Positions 40,176-49,776 are shown, numbered from the stretch's first letter. The stretch: DNA of 64,000 nt from Hamadaea sp. (GCF_013362815.1 NZ_JABFVK010000043.1:1-64000), one strand, 5' to 3'. Numbers and translations are program-made. Notes: a model not told the origin generated them from the sequence alone.

Positions 40176-40781
40176 TCACGCGTTAGAGGCGGCCGCCGCG
40201 ACAAGACGGGGCCAAGCCTTGTCGACCTGAGAACGCAGGTCGTCGAGGGTGCCCTCGTTGACGATCAGCACGTCGGCGACGGCCCGCCGCTGCTCGTCGG
40301 TGGCCTGCGCGGCGATGCGGGCGCGTGCCTCGGCCTCGGTCATCCCGCGTGCGGCGACGAGCCGGGCGACGCGAATGTCCTCATCGGCGAGTACCACGAC
40401 GACCAGCTGATACGCGCCCGCCAAGCCCGCCTCGATCAGCAGCGGAACGTCGTTGACGACGACCGCGTCCGGCGGCGCCGCGCTCGCGAGCTCCGCCGTC
40501 CGGGCCCGTACTCGCGGGTGGATGATCGCTTCGAGCGCCTTCCGCGCGTCGGCGTCGCCGAAGATCTTGGCGGCCAACGCGGCCCGGTCGATCGATCCGT
40601 CCGCCGCGAGCACCCCGGCCCCGAACCGCGCGACGACCTCCGCGTGCCCGTCGGTGCCGGGTTCGACGACCTCCCGGGCCAAGCGGTCGGAGTCGATGAC
40701 GATCGCGCCCAGTTCGCCCAGCCGCGCTGCGACCGAACTCTTCCCCGACCCGATGCCGCCGGTCAGCCCCACGAAAAGCAT
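40176..40781 (-). CDS. coaE: Dephospho-CoA kinase
   Basis: 201 aa. MLFVGLTGGIGSGKSSVAARL gives the P-loop, IVIDSDRLAREVVEPGT holds the DxD that binds magnesium and substrate, and IIHPRVRARTAE, VVNDVPLLIEAGLAGAY and EQRRAVADVLIVNEG are the later CoaE blocks. It phosphorylates the 3' hydroxyl of dephospho-CoA, the last step of CoA synthesis. Length is normal for the kinase alone; the C-terminal GrpB-like extension found in mycobacteria is absent. ATG at 40781. It lies between uvrB and rpsA as in other actinobacteria, though a lipoprotein gene on the plus strand separates it from uvrB. Confidence 0.96.
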   Translation of the reverse strand: MLFVGLTGGIGSGKSSVAARLGELGAIVIDSDRLAREVVEPGTDGHAEVVARFGAGVLAADGSIDRAALAAKIFGDADARKALEAIIHPRVRARTAELASAAPPDAVVVNDVPLLIEAGLAGAYQLVVVVLADEDIRVARLVAARGMTEAEARARIAAQATDEQRRAVADVLIVNEGTLDDLRSQVDKAWPRLVAAAASNA

Positions 40782-40817
40782 GCGGACAGCGTACGACGCG
40801 GCGTGGCATGCCGCCTT

Positions 40818-40845
40818 ACCGCACTTAACAGACATAAAGTGCGGT
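40818..40845. promoter_or_regulatory. Inverted repeat in the coaE divergent promoter
   Basis: ACCGCACTT (40818-40826) and AAGTGCGGT (40837-40845) are exact mirrors around a 10-base spacer, between coaE (minus, start 40781) and the small membrane protein gene (plus, start 40849). Position just before the ATG suggests an operator for one or both. Confidence 0.5.
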
Positions 40846-40848
40846 TCC

Positions 40849-41046
40849 ATGACAGGACGGCACCGTAGCGGCCAGCGCCGCCCGTTCACCGTCCGCGTCG
40901 CGCACCCGCGCCACTTGCGGCACGGCCGGGTCGCCGCTCCCCGCGCGCTCGGCCTGACTCTCGCGCTCGGCTTCACCCTTCTCATGATCAGCGGGTACGC
41001 CACGGCGGCGGGCGCCGTCGCGATAGCGGCGATCTTCGCCCCCTGA
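40849..41046 (+). CDS. Small single-pass membrane protein, hypothetical
   Basis: 65 aa. A basic N-terminal 35 residues (RHRSGQRRPFTVRVAHPRHLRHGR) is followed by one hydrophobic helix (LGLTLALGFTLLMISGYATA, continuing AAGAVAIAAIFA) to the C-terminus. Codon use fits coding sequence in the second half. The start ATG lies 4 bases after an inverted repeat; no clear ribosome binding site is seen. No family is recognised. It might be a real small membrane protein or a chance frame. Confidence 0.45.
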   Translation: MTGRHRSGQRRPFTVRVAHPRHLRHGRVAAPRALGLTLALGFTLLMISGYATAAGAVAIAAIFAP

Positions 41047-41110
41047 TCAGCAGCTTTCCTTTCCCGAGCGCTTTCGGCCACGCCCTCCACGCGGTGCCTG
41101 CCCCCCGCGT

Positions 41111-41218
41111 CATGATCGTCGGCTTCCGACGATCAGTGCACGATTCGTGCCACGAATGTCGGCAGCCGACGATCTTGGAAGTGTGCGCCGCCAAGAATGT
41201 CGGAAGCCGACGATCATG
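41111..41218. repeat. Nested inverted and direct repeats before the rpsA end
   Basis: CATGATCGTCGGCTTCCGAC (41111-41130) is matched exactly in reverse complement at 41199-41218. Inside, GAATGTCGGCAGCCGACGATC repeats the right arm directly with two changes at about 41154-41174, and CGATTCGTG / CACGAATG form an inner stem. The element lies between the small plus-strand gene and convergent rpsA and can fold in more than one way. Confidence 0.85.
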
Positions 41219-41257
41219 GCGCGGCGCAGCGGGCTGGGCCCGTCGGCCGACAACGCG

Positions 41258-41290
41258 GAAGCCCCGCCCGGCAGTGCCGAGCGGGGCTTC
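41258..41290 (-). terminator. rpsA terminator hairpin
   Basis: GAAGCCCCGC (41258-41267) and GCGGGGCTTC (41281-41290) form a 10-bp GC-rich stem 18 bases after the rpsA stop, on the minus strand. No U-run follows, as is common in actinobacteria. Confidence 0.75.
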
Positions 41291-41308
41291 TCAGGTGGAA
41301 CTAGCGAC

Positions 41309-42781
41309 TCACTTGCCGCCGGCCAGCTTCTCCTTCAGCGCCGCGAGCGCCTCGTCGGTGGCCAGGGTGCCCGTGGGCTCCTCGGTGGCCTTCGCCGGGG
41401 TCGACGTCGAGACGTTGCCGGACGGAGCCTCGTTGACGGCGGCCGCGTCGGCCGCGCGCGAGGTCTGGACCTGCTTGGTGTGAGCCTCCCAGCGCTGACG
41501 GGCCTCCGCGTACTGCGTCTCCCACGTCTCGCGCTGCTTGTCGTAACCCTCGAGCCACTCGCCGGTGTCCGGGTCGAAGCCCTCGGGGTAGATGTAGTTG
41601 CCCTCGGCGTCGTAGGACGCCGACATGCCGTAGAGGGTCGGGTCGAAGTGCTCCTCGCCCTCGACGAAGCCCTCGTTGGCCTGCTTCAGCGACAGCGAGA
41701 TCCGGCGACGCTCGAGGTCGATGTCGATGACCTTGACCATCACCTCGCTGCCGACCTGAACGACCTGCTCCGGGATCTCCACGTGACGCTCGGCCAGCTC
41801 GGAGATGTGCACCAGGCCCTCGATGCCGTCCTCGACGCGCACGAACGCACCGAACGGAACCAGCTTGGTGACCTTGCCGGGCACGATGTTGTTGATCGCG
41901 TGGGTCCGGGCGAACTGACGCCACGGGTCTTCCTGCGTCGCCTTGAGCGACAGCGAGACCCGCTCGCGGTCCAGGTCGACGTCGAGCACCTCGACCTCGA
42001 CCTCCTGGCCGACCTCGACTACCTCGGACGGGTGGTCGATGTGCTTCCAGGACAGCTCGGACACGTGCACCAGGCCGTCGACCCCGCCGAGGTCGACGAA
42101 GGCGCCGAAGTTCACGATCGAGGACACGACACCCTTGCGGACCTGGCCCTTGCCGAGCTTGTTGAGGAACTCGGTACGCACCTCGGACTGCGTCTGCTCC
42201 AGGTAGGCCCGGCGGGACAGAACCACGTTGTTGCGGTTCTTGTCCAGCTCGATGATCTTCGCCTCGAGCTCGCGGCCGACGTACGGCTGCAGGTCGCGGA
42301 CCCGGCGCATCTCGACCAGCGACGCGGGCAGGAAGCCCCGCAGGCCGATGTCCAGGATGAGACCACCCTTGACGACCTCGATGACGGAGCCGCGGACGAC
42401 GCCGTCCTCGTCCTTGATCTTCTCGATGGTGCCCCACGCCCGCTCGTACTGCGCGCGCTTCTTCGAGAGGATCAGACGACCCTCCTTGTCCTCCTTCTGG
42501 AGAACAAGGGCCTCGATGTGGTCACCAACCGTGACGACCTCGGAGGGGTCCACGTCGTGCTTGATCGACAACTCGCGCGAGGGGATGACGCCCTCGGTCT
42601 TGTAGCCGATGTCGAGCAGGACCTCGTCCCGATCGACCTTGACGACGGTGCCTTCGACAATGTCGCCGTCGTTGAAGTACTTGATGGTCTCGTCGATGGC
42701 GGCGAGGAAAGCTTCCTCAGAACCGAGATCGTCGTGAGTGACCTTGGTGACGCTCGAGGTGGCCTCGATGCTGCTCGTCAT
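41309..42781 (-). CDS. rpsA: 30S ribosomal protein S1
   Basis: 490 aa. Four S1 domains are visible, with GDIVEGTVVKVDRDEVLLDI, VVRGSVIEVVKGGLILDIG, QVRKGVVSSIVNFGAFVDLG followed by VDGLVHVSELSW, and IVPGKVTKLVPFGAFVRVED followed by GIEGLVHISELA. The C-terminal 100 residues are acidic and low in complexity (EALAALKEKLAGG at the end), as in other actinobacteria. S1 helps mRNA binding on the ribosome. Actinobacterial S1 has fewer domains than the six of E. coli; four is normal here. A hairpin follows the stop and a candidate promoter lies about 150 bases upstream of the ATG. Confidence 0.97.
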   Translation of the reverse strand: MTSSIEATSSVTKVTHDDLGSEEAFLAAIDETIKYFNDGDIVEGTVVKVDRDEVLLDIGYKTEGVIPSRELSIKHDVDPSEVVTVGDHIEALVLQKEDKEGRLILSKKRAQYERAWGTIEKIKDEDGVVRGSVIEVVKGGLILDIGLRGFLPASLVEMRRVRDLQPYVGRELEAKIIELDKNRNNVVLSRRAYLEQTQSEVRTEFLNKLGKGQVRKGVVSSIVNFGAFVDLGGVDGLVHVSELSWKHIDHPSEVVEVGQEVEVEVLDVDLDRERVSLSLKATQEDPWRQFARTHAINNIVPGKVTKLVPFGAFVRVEDGIEGLVHISELAERHVEIPEQVVQVGSEVMVKVIDIDLERRRISLSLKQANEGFVEGEEHFDPTLYGMSASYDAEGNYIYPEGFDPDTGEWLEGYDKQRETWETQYAEARQRWEAHTKQVQTSRAADAAAVNEAPSGNVSTSTPAKATEEPTGTLATDEALAALKEKLAGGK

Positions 42782-42926
42782 GTGGACTGTTGCTCCGGTC
42801 GGATGGTGTCAGGTAAGACAGGTGCACCCCTCGACGCCCGCCGGGGACACTCCCTCTATCGAGGTCGCATCGACGGCTGCGAACCTTCTCCCTACCGAGG
42901 CACGCGGCGGCGTAAGTGCATTGAAC

Positions 42927-42957
42927 AGCTTACCGTGCCCACTAGCACACGTCGCAA
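42927..42957 (-). promoter_or_regulatory. Candidate rpsA promoter
   Basis: On the minus strand TTGCGA (42957-42952) and TAAGCT (42932-42927) resemble -35 and -10 boxes with a 19-base spacer, about 145 bases upstream of the rpsA ATG. The 447-base gap from 42782 to 43228 otherwise shows no gene; it should hold the rpsA leader and the methyltransferase promoter. GATCA-type words occur at about 43031-43045. Confidence 0.35.
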
Positions 42958-43228
42958 CCCCATCAGCTTCGAGAAGATGACTTCCGCTCGCAAGGCCCGG
43001 GTGGGGCACGCTTATCAGCCGAACGTGTGTCTGATCACACTGATCGGCCGAGCTGCAGTAGATCATGTGGTCCAGGTCACTTTTCCGTCCGGCGGACCAC
43101 GTCGGGCCGCCTGCCATCGAGCGTCCTGTGTGGAGCGTTTCCGGCCCTGGCGACGCTCCGGCACCCTGCCGCGCCGGGATTTCCAGTGGTACGCCGAGGG
43201 CGGAATCCGCGTCCGTGACAATGATCAG

Positions 43229-44041
43229 GTGAGCTATCCCGATCAAGAGGCGCGGCCGAATCGGCGACCGGTGGCCGCCGACGAGACCAGCCGGGCGAGC
43301 CGTCACTGGTGGGACGGGGCGGCCGACGCGTACCAGGCCGAACACGGGGACTTCCTCGGCGACGCCCGGTTCATCTGGGGTCCCGAAGGGCTGGACGAGG
43401 CTTGGGCGGGGCTGCTCGGCGACGTCGACGGCGTACGGGTGCTCGAGATCGGCTGCGGCGCCGGGCAGTGCGGCCGCTGGCTCGTCACCCGGGGGGCCGC
43501 CGCGATCGGGCTCGAACTATCCGGCCGTCAGCTGGCCCACTCCCGGGAGCTGGACGCCCGGTCCGGCGTACGCCTGCCGGTGGTGCAGGCCGACGCGACG
43601 AACCTGCCGTTCGCGGCGGGCTCCTTCGAGCTCGTGTGCTCGGCGTACGGGGCGATGCCGTTCGTCGCCGACGCCGGCGCGGTGCTCGCCGAGGTGGCCC
43701 GGGTGCTGCGCCCCGGCGGCCGCTTCGTGTTCTCCGTCTCCCATCCCATCCGCTGGTGCTTCCTCGACGAACCCGGCGAAGAAGGCCTGTACGCGGTCAG
43801 CTCCTACTTCGACCGCCGGCCCTACGTCGAGGAGGACGCGCAGGGCCGGGCGGTCTACGTCGAGCACCACCGGACGGTCGGCGACTGGGTACGCCTGATC
43901 ACCGGAGCCGGGTTCCACCTGACCGATCTGGTCGAGCCGGAGTGGACGGCGGGCAACGAGAACGTCTGGGGCGGCTGGAGTCCCCGTCGCGGCGACATCA
44001 TCCCGGGGACGGCGATCTTCACCGCCACCTTGCCGAGCTGA
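43229..44041 (+). CDS. Class I SAM-dependent methyltransferase
   Basis: 270 aa, GTG start at 43229. After a charged start, SRASRHWWDGAADAYQAEHGDFLGDA precedes the SAM motif VRVLEIGCGAGQCGRWLVTRGA (motif I, Gly-rich loop), GLELSGRQL (acidic end of beta 2), VVQADATNLPFAAGSFELVCSAYG (motif II/III) and LRPGGRFVFSVSHPIRW. This is the Methyltransf_11-like type common in actinobacteria. The substrate is unknown; no natural product or tRNA gene set is adjacent. The codon use is normal. Confidence 0.9.
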   Translation: MSYPDQEARPNRRPVAADETSRASRHWWDGAADAYQAEHGDFLGDARFIWGPEGLDEAWAGLLGDVDGVRVLEIGCGAGQCGRWLVTRGAAAIGLELSGRQLAHSRELDARSGVRLPVVQADATNLPFAAGSFELVCSAYGAMPFVADAGAVLAEVARVLRPGGRFVFSVSHPIRWCFLDEPGEEGLYAVSSYFDRRPYVEEDAQGRAVYVEHHRTVGDWVRLITGAGFHLTDLVEPEWTAGNENVWGGWSPRRGDIIPGTAIFTATLPS

Positions 44042-44394
44042 TCACCCGCTCGCGCCGATGCCGACTCGCCCAACGGCGGCGTCGTCCAAGATCGAGTGCC
44101 CATGGTCAGCGATCGACCGGTGATTCCGATGATCAAGTGCCGGTGGTATGCGGAAACCCGGCCTCTAGCGCAGGCCACGGGAACATGATCTCCGATTCGA
44201 GCCGCCCGCCACAGACGCAGGGCACTTGATCTCGGGCAGGCGGGTAGCACCCGAGTTGATCGCCCTATCGCGGAGTCGATCACGGTCGGGTGGATACGAC
44301 ACGCCGGACGAGAGGGACCATAGGTTCATGATCAACGGGGGGCGAGCTGGCGCGTTCGCCGCGAGCGCGCAGCGAGTCAGCGACGTGTGGCCGG
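44042..44394. repeat. Intergenic mosaic of repeat fragments before polA end
   Basis: No gene is seen in these 353 bases. The region strings together pieces found elsewhere: TGATCACCCGCTCGCG at its start equals 59690-59702 and beyond, TCGCGGAGTCGATCAC (44269-44284) equals 59699-59714, and the segment from GACACGCCG to TTCATGATCAACG (44298-44338) matches 24599-24639 with few changes. It lies between the convergent methyltransferase and polA genes. Confidence 0.8.
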
Positions 44395-47082
44395 TCAGTG
44401 GTCGGCGGCGTTCCAGTCACGGCCGACGCCGACCGAGACCTCCAGCGGCACCGACAACTGGTGCGCCCCGCCCATCTCGCGGCGCAGCAACGCCTCGACC
44501 TGCTCCCGCTCCCCCGGCGCGATCTCCAGGACGAGTTCGTCGTGCACCTGGAGCAGCAGCCGGGAGACGAGTTGCTCGTCGCGGAGGGCGGCGTCGACGC
44601 GCAGCATGGCGATCTTGATGATGTCGGCCGCCGACCCCTGGATCGGGGCGTTGAGCGCCATCCGCTCGGCCATCTCGCGTCGCTGGCGGTTGTCGCTGGT
44701 CAGATCGGGCAGGTACCGGCGACGGCCGAGGATCGTCTCGGTGTAACCGTCCCGCCGCGCCTGATCCACGACGCGCCGCAGATAGTCGCGTACGCCGCCG
44801 AACCGGGCGAAGTAGTCCTCCATCAGCCCGCTGGCCTCTTGGGTGGAGATGCCGAGCTGCTGAGCGAGCCCGAAGGCGGACAAGCCGTAAGCCAGCCCAT
44901 AGGACATCGCCTTGATCTTGCGGCGGTGGTCGGCGGTGATCTCGTCGGTCTCGAACACCTGCGAGGCCACCCAGGTGTGCAGGTCCTCGCCGGAGGTGAA
45001 GGCCGTGATCAGGCCCTCGTCGCCGGACAGGTCGGCCATGATCCGCATCTCGATCTGCGAGTAGTCGGCGGTCATCAGCGACTCGTAGTCCGGCCCGACG
45101 ATGAAGGCGCGGCGGATCCGCCGGCCCTCCTCGGTGCGGATCGGCACGTTCTGCAGGTTGGGGTCGGTGCTCGACAACCGGCCGGTGGCCGCGACGGTCT
45201 GGTAGAACGTCGTGTGGATGCGGCCGTCCTCGCTGACCGACTTGAGCAGGCCGTCGACCGTCGACTTGAGCTTGGCAACGTCGCGGTGACGCAGCAGGTG
45301 CTCCAGCACCGGGTGGCCGGTCTCGGCGTACAGCCATTGCAGGGAGTCGGCGTCGGTGGTGTAGCCGGTCTTGATCTTCTTCGTCTTCGGCAGGTTCAGC
45401 TCGGTGAACAGGATCTCCTGCAACTGCTTGGGCGATCCGAGGTTGAACTCGCGCCCGATCACCCCATACGCCGACTGAGCGGAAGACTTGACCTCGCCGG
45501 CGAAGAAGGCCTCCAGCTCGCTGAGGTAGTCGGTGTCGGCGGCGATGCCCGTCTGCTCCATCCGGGCGAGCACCTTCACCAGGGGCAGCTCCACCTCGGC
45601 CAGCAGCCGGGAGCCGTGCGCCTCGGGATCGCCCTTGTCGAGCTCGGCGCCCAGGGCGTCGACCAGATCCAGAGTCGCTCGCGCTCGCAGCATCAACGCC
45701 TCGCCGGCGCTGTCGGCCGCCGACGTGTCGCCGAAGTCGAGGGCGAGCTGCCCGCCGTCGTCGGGCGCCTCCGCCCGCAGTTCCCGATGCAGGTAGCGGA
45801 CGGACAGATCGGCGAGGTCATAGCTGCGCTGATCCGGCCGGGCGAGGTACGCCGCGAGCGCGGTGTCGCAGGTGACTCCGGCGAGCTGCCAGCCCCTGGC
45901 CGCGAACGCGAGCAGGGCCGGCTTCTCGTCGTGCAGCACCTTGGGCTGGTCGGGGTCGCCGAGCCAGCGGGCGAACGACTCGTCGTCGACGGCGTCGACC
46001 TCCGACGGGTCGAACCAAGCGGCGCTCTCGTCGGTGGCCAGCGCTACGCCGGTGAGGTTGCCGGTGCCGCGGCCGAACACGCCGCTGACCGCGACGCCGG
46101 TCGGCTTGCCCGCCTGGGCGATCAGCCAGTCGGTGAGCGCGCCCGAGGCCCGCATGACCTCGCCGGTGACGTCGAACCCGGCCTGCGCCTCCGGCTCGTC
46201 GGTGATCTCGAGATACTGATAGAGCCGCTCGCGCAGTACGCGGAACTCCAGCGCGTCGAAGACGCGGTGAACGGCCTCGCGATCCCAGCCGGTCCAGCCC
46301 GTCTCGTCCACCGCGAGCGGCAGCGTCAGGTCGTCGAGCAGGTAGTTGAGCTGGTGGTTGCGGATGACGCCGGCCAGGTGCTCGCGCAGGCTGTCGCCCG
46401 CCTTGCCCTTGATCTGGTCGGCGTGCTCCACGACGCCGTCGATGCCGCCGTACTGATCGATCCACTTGGCCGCCGTCTTCGGTCCGACCCCGGGCACGCC
46501 CGGCAGGTTGTCGCTGGACTCGCCGACCAGTGCGGCCAGGTCCCGGTAGCGGTCCGGGCCCACGCCGTACCGCTCGCGCACCGCGGCGGGGTCCATCCGC
46601 GCCAGGTCGGAGACGCCCTTGCGCGGATACAGCACGGTGACGTCGTCGGTGATCAGCTGGAACGCGTCGCGGTCACCGGTGCAGATGAACACCTTCATCC
46701 CGGCCTCGCGGCCCTGCCGGGCCATCGTCGCGATGACGTCGTCGGCCTCGTAGCCCTCCAGCTGCACGTGGCTGATCTTGAGCGCGTCGAGGACCTCGTG
46801 CACGAGGCTGACCTGGCCCTTGAACTGCTCCGGCGTCTCCGACCGGCCCGCCTTGTACTCGGCGTATTGCTCGGTGCGGAACGACCTGCGGGAGACGTCG
46901 AAGGCGACCGCGATGTGCGTCGGACGCTCGTCCTTGATCACGTTGATGAGCATCGAGGTGAAGCCGTAGACGGCGTTCGTCGTCTGGCCCGTGGTGGTCG
47001 AGAAGTTCTCGGCGGGCAGCGCGAAAAAGGCCCGGTATGCGAGCGAATGTCCGTCCAGCAGCAACAGTCGAGCGTCAGTCAC
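44395..47082 (-). CDS. polA: DNA polymerase I
   Basis: 895 aa, usual length. Residues 1-290 are the 5'-3' exonuclease (LLLLDGHSLAYRAFFALP, EADDVIATMARQGR, LVGESSDNLPGVPGVGPKTA). The middle part is a degenerate 3'-5' exonuclease domain without the catalytic acidic residues (VLHDEKPALLAFAARG), as in other actinobacteria. The polymerase domain has TADYSQIEMRIMADLSGDEG (motif A), RRKIKAMSYGLAYGLSAFGL (O helix) and LLLQVHDELVLEI (motif C). It fills gaps in repair and removes RNA primers. Just upstream of its start lies the 164-bp fold-back element at 47126-47289, in the region where its promoter should be. Confidence 0.98.
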   Translation of the reverse strand: MTDARLLLLDGHSLAYRAFFALPAENFSTTTGQTTNAVYGFTSMLINVIKDERPTHIAVAFDVSRRSFRTEQYAEYKAGRSETPEQFKGQVSLVHEVLDALKISHVQLEGYEADDVIATMARQGREAGMKVFICTGDRDAFQLITDDVTVLYPRKGVSDLARMDPAAVRERYGVGPDRYRDLAALVGESSDNLPGVPGVGPKTAAKWIDQYGGIDGVVEHADQIKGKAGDSLREHLAGVIRNHQLNYLLDDLTLPLAVDETGWTGWDREAVHRVFDALEFRVLRERLYQYLEITDEPEAQAGFDVTGEVMRASGALTDWLIAQAGKPTGVAVSGVFGRGTGNLTGVALATDESAAWFDPSEVDAVDDESFARWLGDPDQPKVLHDEKPALLAFAARGWQLAGVTCDTALAAYLARPDQRSYDLADLSVRYLHRELRAEAPDDGGQLALDFGDTSAADSAGEALMLRARATLDLVDALGAELDKGDPEAHGSRLLAEVELPLVKVLARMEQTGIAADTDYLSELEAFFAGEVKSSAQSAYGVIGREFNLGSPKQLQEILFTELNLPKTKKIKTGYTTDADSLQWLYAETGHPVLEHLLRHRDVAKLKSTVDGLLKSVSEDGRIHTTFYQTVAATGRLSSTDPNLQNVPIRTEEGRRIRRAFIVGPDYESLMTADYSQIEMRIMADLSGDEGLITAFTSGEDLHTWVASQVFETDEITADHRRKIKAMSYGLAYGLSAFGLAQQLGISTQEASGLMEDYFARFGGVRDYLRRVVDQARRDGYTETILGRRRYLPDLTSDNRQRREMAERMALNAPIQGSAADIIKIAMLRVDAALRDEQLVSRLLLQVHDELVLEIAPGEREQVEALLRREMGGAHQLSVPLEVSVGVGRDWNAADH

Positions 47083-47125
47083 CCCGGAAGCCTATTGCAG
47101 TCCCCTGACATTCCGACGCACCGTC

Positions 47126-47289
47126 AGGGTCTGTCTCCCGGATCGTTCGCGGCCGTTGGCGGGCCCAGACGACGATCAGCGTCGCTTGAGTCTTCGCCGG
47201 CAGGCCACAAGCCTGACGACGAAGATCAAGCTAGCCGAGTCGCCGCCTGGACCTCGCCACCGACTCGCGAGATCCGGGAGACAGACCCT
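47126..47289. mobile_element. 164-bp fold-back (MITE-like) element with 19-bp perfect terminal inverted repeats
   Basis: AGGGTCTGTCTCCCGGATC (47126-47144) is matched exactly in reverse complement at 47271-47289. The next 25 or so bases on each side also pair imperfectly (GTTCGCGGCCGTTGGCGGGC against the complement of CTCGCCACCGACTCGCG), and the centre has a separate hairpin (GCTTGA-TCTTCG ... CAGGC-cacaa-GCCTG ... CGAAGA-TCAAGC). No coding capacity and no clear target duplication. Terminal repeats, size and position between genes fit a miniature inverted-repeat transposable element, but a structured regulatory region of polA is possible. Confidence 0.6.
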
Positions 47290-47300
47290 ACGCTCGCGCG

Positions 47301-48062
47301 GTGGATGAACTCGCACCGGCTGCGTACGCCGCGTTGATCGCGCCTGCTATCGACCGGGTCTTCGCCGAGACGATGCTGGCCACGAGGTCGATGGGCGGCC
47401 GCGAGCTGAGCGAGTCGTTCGGCGGCCCGCCCGCCGTCGGCTTCCTGATCGACCTGCGGACGCGGCTCGGTGCGGGCGAATCGGTCACTCCCGGTCAGTT
47501 CGCCGCGGTCCGCCGGTACGGCGACCTGGCCAAGGCCCGCGAGATCCTCACCGGGCAGGCCGAACGCGGGATGCTGACGATCGCCGAAGACGGCACGTTC
47601 CGGGCCACCGACCGCGGCCGCGAGTTCCTGTCCGCGCTCTACGACCTGCACACGCAGGTCACGGCGACACTGTGGGTCGGCTTCCCGGTCCCCCGCCTGT
47701 CCGAACTCGCCGGCCGCGCACTCGCCGTCGCGTCCGACCCGGCCACCTGGGCGGTCACAGCCGACGGTCACGCGCTGTCCGCCATGCTTCCGGTTCCTGA
47801 TCCGAGTACGCGCAACGGAGTGACACTGTTGAATCGGTTGGGGACGCTGCGCTACCACAGGGCAGACGCGCACGCCGCTGCCTGGCAGGCCGCCGGGCGA
47901 ACCGCCGCCGACATGGCCACGTTGCCGGTGCACTCCGCTGTGCGTATCCCTATCGAGCAGGAGACGAACCGCGGAGCCGCAGCTCCTTGGACGGCCTTGC
48001 GCCCGGCGGAGCGGCTGGAGTTTCTCGCGGGCCTGGCGGCGCTGCCCTGCGCGGCGAGTTAA
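47301..48062 (+). CDS. SCO6745-like hypothetical protein
   Basis: 253 aa, GTG start 11 bases after the fold-back element. It opens with a helical region ([22 protein letters not shown]), then [63 protein letters not shown], which looks like a winged helix-turn-helix, and a C-terminal helical half with [22 protein letters not shown] and [20 protein letters not shown]. This order matches the SCO6745 family, often found as a stand-alone gene in actinobacteria. No DNA target is known. Its 3' end overlaps the convergent ABC transporter ATPase gene by four bases. Confidence 0.8.
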   Translation: MDELAPAAYAALIAPAIDRVFAETMLATRSMGGRELSESFGGPPAVGFLIDLRTRLGAGESVTPGQFAAVRRYGDLAKAREILTGQAERGMLTIAEDGTFRATDRGREFLSALYDLHTQVTATLWVGFPVPRLSELAGRALAVASDPATWAVTADGHALSAMLPVPDPSTRNGVTLLNRLGTLRYHRADAHAAAWQAAGRTAADMATLPVHSAVRIPIEQETNRGAAAPWTALRPAERLEFLAGLAALPCAAS

Positions 48063-48844
48063 AGGACTTTCGCGAGGAAGGCGCGGGTGCGCTCCTCGCG
48101 CGGATTGTCGATGACCTCGCGTGGCGAGCCGGACTCGACCACCACCCCGGCGTCCATGAAGACCACCTGGTGGCCGACCTCTCGGGCGAACCCGATCTCG
48201 TGCGTGACCACGATCATGGTCATCCCGTCACGGGCCAGGCCCTGCATGACGTCGAGCACCTCGCCGACCAGCTCCGGGTCGAGCGCGCTGGTGGGCTCGT
48301 CGAAGAGCATGAGCTTGGGCCGCATCGCGAGGGCTCGCGCGATGGCGACGCGTTGCTGCTGGCCACCGGACAGCTGCGCGGGATAGCTCGCCGCCTTGTC
48401 CGCCAGCCCGACCCGATCGAGCAGCGCCTTGGCCTGCTCGCGGACCTGTTCGCGGGGCTCGCTCTTGACCCGCAGCGGCGCCTCCATGACGTTCTGCAGG
48501 GCGGTGAGGTGCGGGAACAGGTTGAACCGCTGGAACACCATGCCGATGTCCCGGCGTTGCGCGGCGATCTGCTTGTCGCGCAGCTCGTAGAGCTTGTCGC
48601 CGCGCTGGCGGTAGCCCATCAGGTCGCCGGCCACCCAGATCCGGCCGCTGGTGACCTTCTCCAGGTGGTTGATGCAGCGCAGGAAGGTGGACTTGCCGGA
48701 ACCCGACGGGCCGAGCAGGACGCACACCTGCCCGGCGTTCACCGTGAGGTCGATGCCGCGCAGGACCTCCAGGCGCCCGAAGTACTTGTGCACCTGGTCG
48801 GCGCGCACCATGACGTGTGGCGGCGGAGCGTCCGGGACGGTCAC
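48059..48844 (-). CDS. Polar amino acid ABC transporter, ATP-binding protein (GlnQ/HisP type)
   Basis: 261 aa, GTG at 48844 overlapping the permease stop (GTGA). [22 protein letters not shown] is the Walker [20 protein letters not shown] the signature, [20 protein letters not shown] the Walker B with D-loop and [17 protein letters not shown] the His switch. [22 protein letters not shown] is the Q-loop. The protein powers import by the permease and binding protein encoded upstream in the same operon. The order SBP-permease-ATPase and the short MSD with two copies implied point to a polar amino acid importer. Ligand not resolved by sequence. Confidence 0.95.
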   Translation of the reverse strand: MTVPDAPPPHVMVRADQVHKYFGRLEVLRGIDLTVNAGQVCVLLGPSGSGKSTFLRCINHLEKVTSGRIWVAGDLMGYRQRGDKLYELRDKQIAAQRRDIGMVFQRFNLFPHLTALQNVMEAPLRVKSEPREQVREQAKALLDRVGLADKAASYPAQLSGGQQQRVAIARALAMRPKLMLFDEPTSALDPELVGEVLDVMQGLARDGMTMIVVTHEIGFAREVGHQVVFMDAGVVVESGSPREVIDNPREERTRAFLAKVL

Positions 48845-49776
48845 AGCGTGCCGCCTTGTTCTCCGGCGATGCCGGCGAGCCGGATGCGGGCCTGTTCGGT
48901 GCGGTGGCCGCGGGCGAAGTAGCGCTCGAGGAAGTGCTGGCCGACCAGCAGCACACTGACCATCGCGAGGTACCAGAGACTGGCCGCGACGTACATCGGG
49001 AACGGCAGGAACGTGCGGCTGCCGACCGCCGAGAGCTGGAAGAACAGTTCGGCGGTGACCGGCACGTAGATCAGCAGCGAGGTGTCCTTGAGCATCGCGA
49101 TGGTCTCGTTGCCGGTCGGCGGGATGATGACGCGCATCGCCTGCGGCAGCACGATCCGGCGCAGCGTCTGCGAACGCCGCATGCCGAGCGCGGTCGCCGC
49201 CTCCTCCTGACCGGGGTCGATCGACTGCATGCCGGCCCGCACGATCTCGGCCATGTACGCCGCCTCCGACAGCGCCAGGCCGATGAGGCCGGCGACGAAC
49301 CCGGTCAGCAGATTGCGGGTCTGCCCCTCGAACACCCGCAGATGCAGGTCGGTGATACCGAAGATCTTGCCGATGTAGGTGTCGAACGGGACGCCGAACG
49401 AGATCTGCGGCCACAGGATGTTCAGATTGCCCAGCAGTGCCAGCAGCACCAGCCGGGGCACCGCGCGGAAGACCCAGGTGTAAACCCAGGCCACTCCGCG
49501 GAGCACCGGGTTGGGCGACAGCCGGGCGATCGCCACGCCGATGCCCAGCGCGATGCCGAAGAACATCGCGAGCACCGTCATGAGCAGCGTGCCCTGCACA
49601 CCCCGCAGCACCGCCGGGGTGAACATGTTGCGGAACATGAACGACCAGTGGAACGCGTCGTTCGTCAGGAGCAGGTGGGCGAACATGGCGGCGAGCACGA
49701 CGATCACCGCGACCGCCACCCACCGGCCCGGGTGCCGGACCGGCACCGCCTTCAGCGGTTCCGGCTGGCCGGTCAC
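48841..49776 (-). CDS. Polar amino acid ABC transporter, permease
   Basis: 311 aa from GTG 49776, which overlaps the binding-protein stop. Five or six membrane segments are present. The GltJ/HisM-type signature [26 protein letters not shown] opens the core. The EAA loop is [35 protein letters not shown], with the conserved Glu and Gly that touch the ATPase, followed by [19 protein letters not shown] 30-residue extra N-terminal cytoplasmic part and first segment ([18 protein letters not shown]) precede the core. Only one permease gene is present, so it probably forms a homodimer. Confidence 0.95.
   Translation of the reverse strand: MTGQPEPLKAVPVRHPGRWVAVAVIVVLAAMFAHLLLTNDAFHWSFMFRNMFTPAVLRGVQGTLLMTVLAMFFGIALGIGVAIARLSPNPVLRGVAWVYTWVFRAVPRLVLLALLGNLNILWPQISFGVPFDTYIGKIFGITDLHLRVFEGQTRNLLTGFVAGLIGLALSEAAYMAEIVRAGMQSIDPGQEEAATALGMRRSQTLRRIVLPQAMRVIIPPTGNETIAMLKDTSLLIYVPVTAELFFQLSAVGSRTFLPFPMYVAASLWYLAMVSVLLVGQHFLERYFARGHRTEQARIRLAGIAGEQGGTL

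Noticed and set aside
44398-47337. Long plus-strand frame opposite polA
   Set aside because: Antisense shadow of polA; the translation is repetitive Val/Gly/Arg/Asp sequence with no domain.
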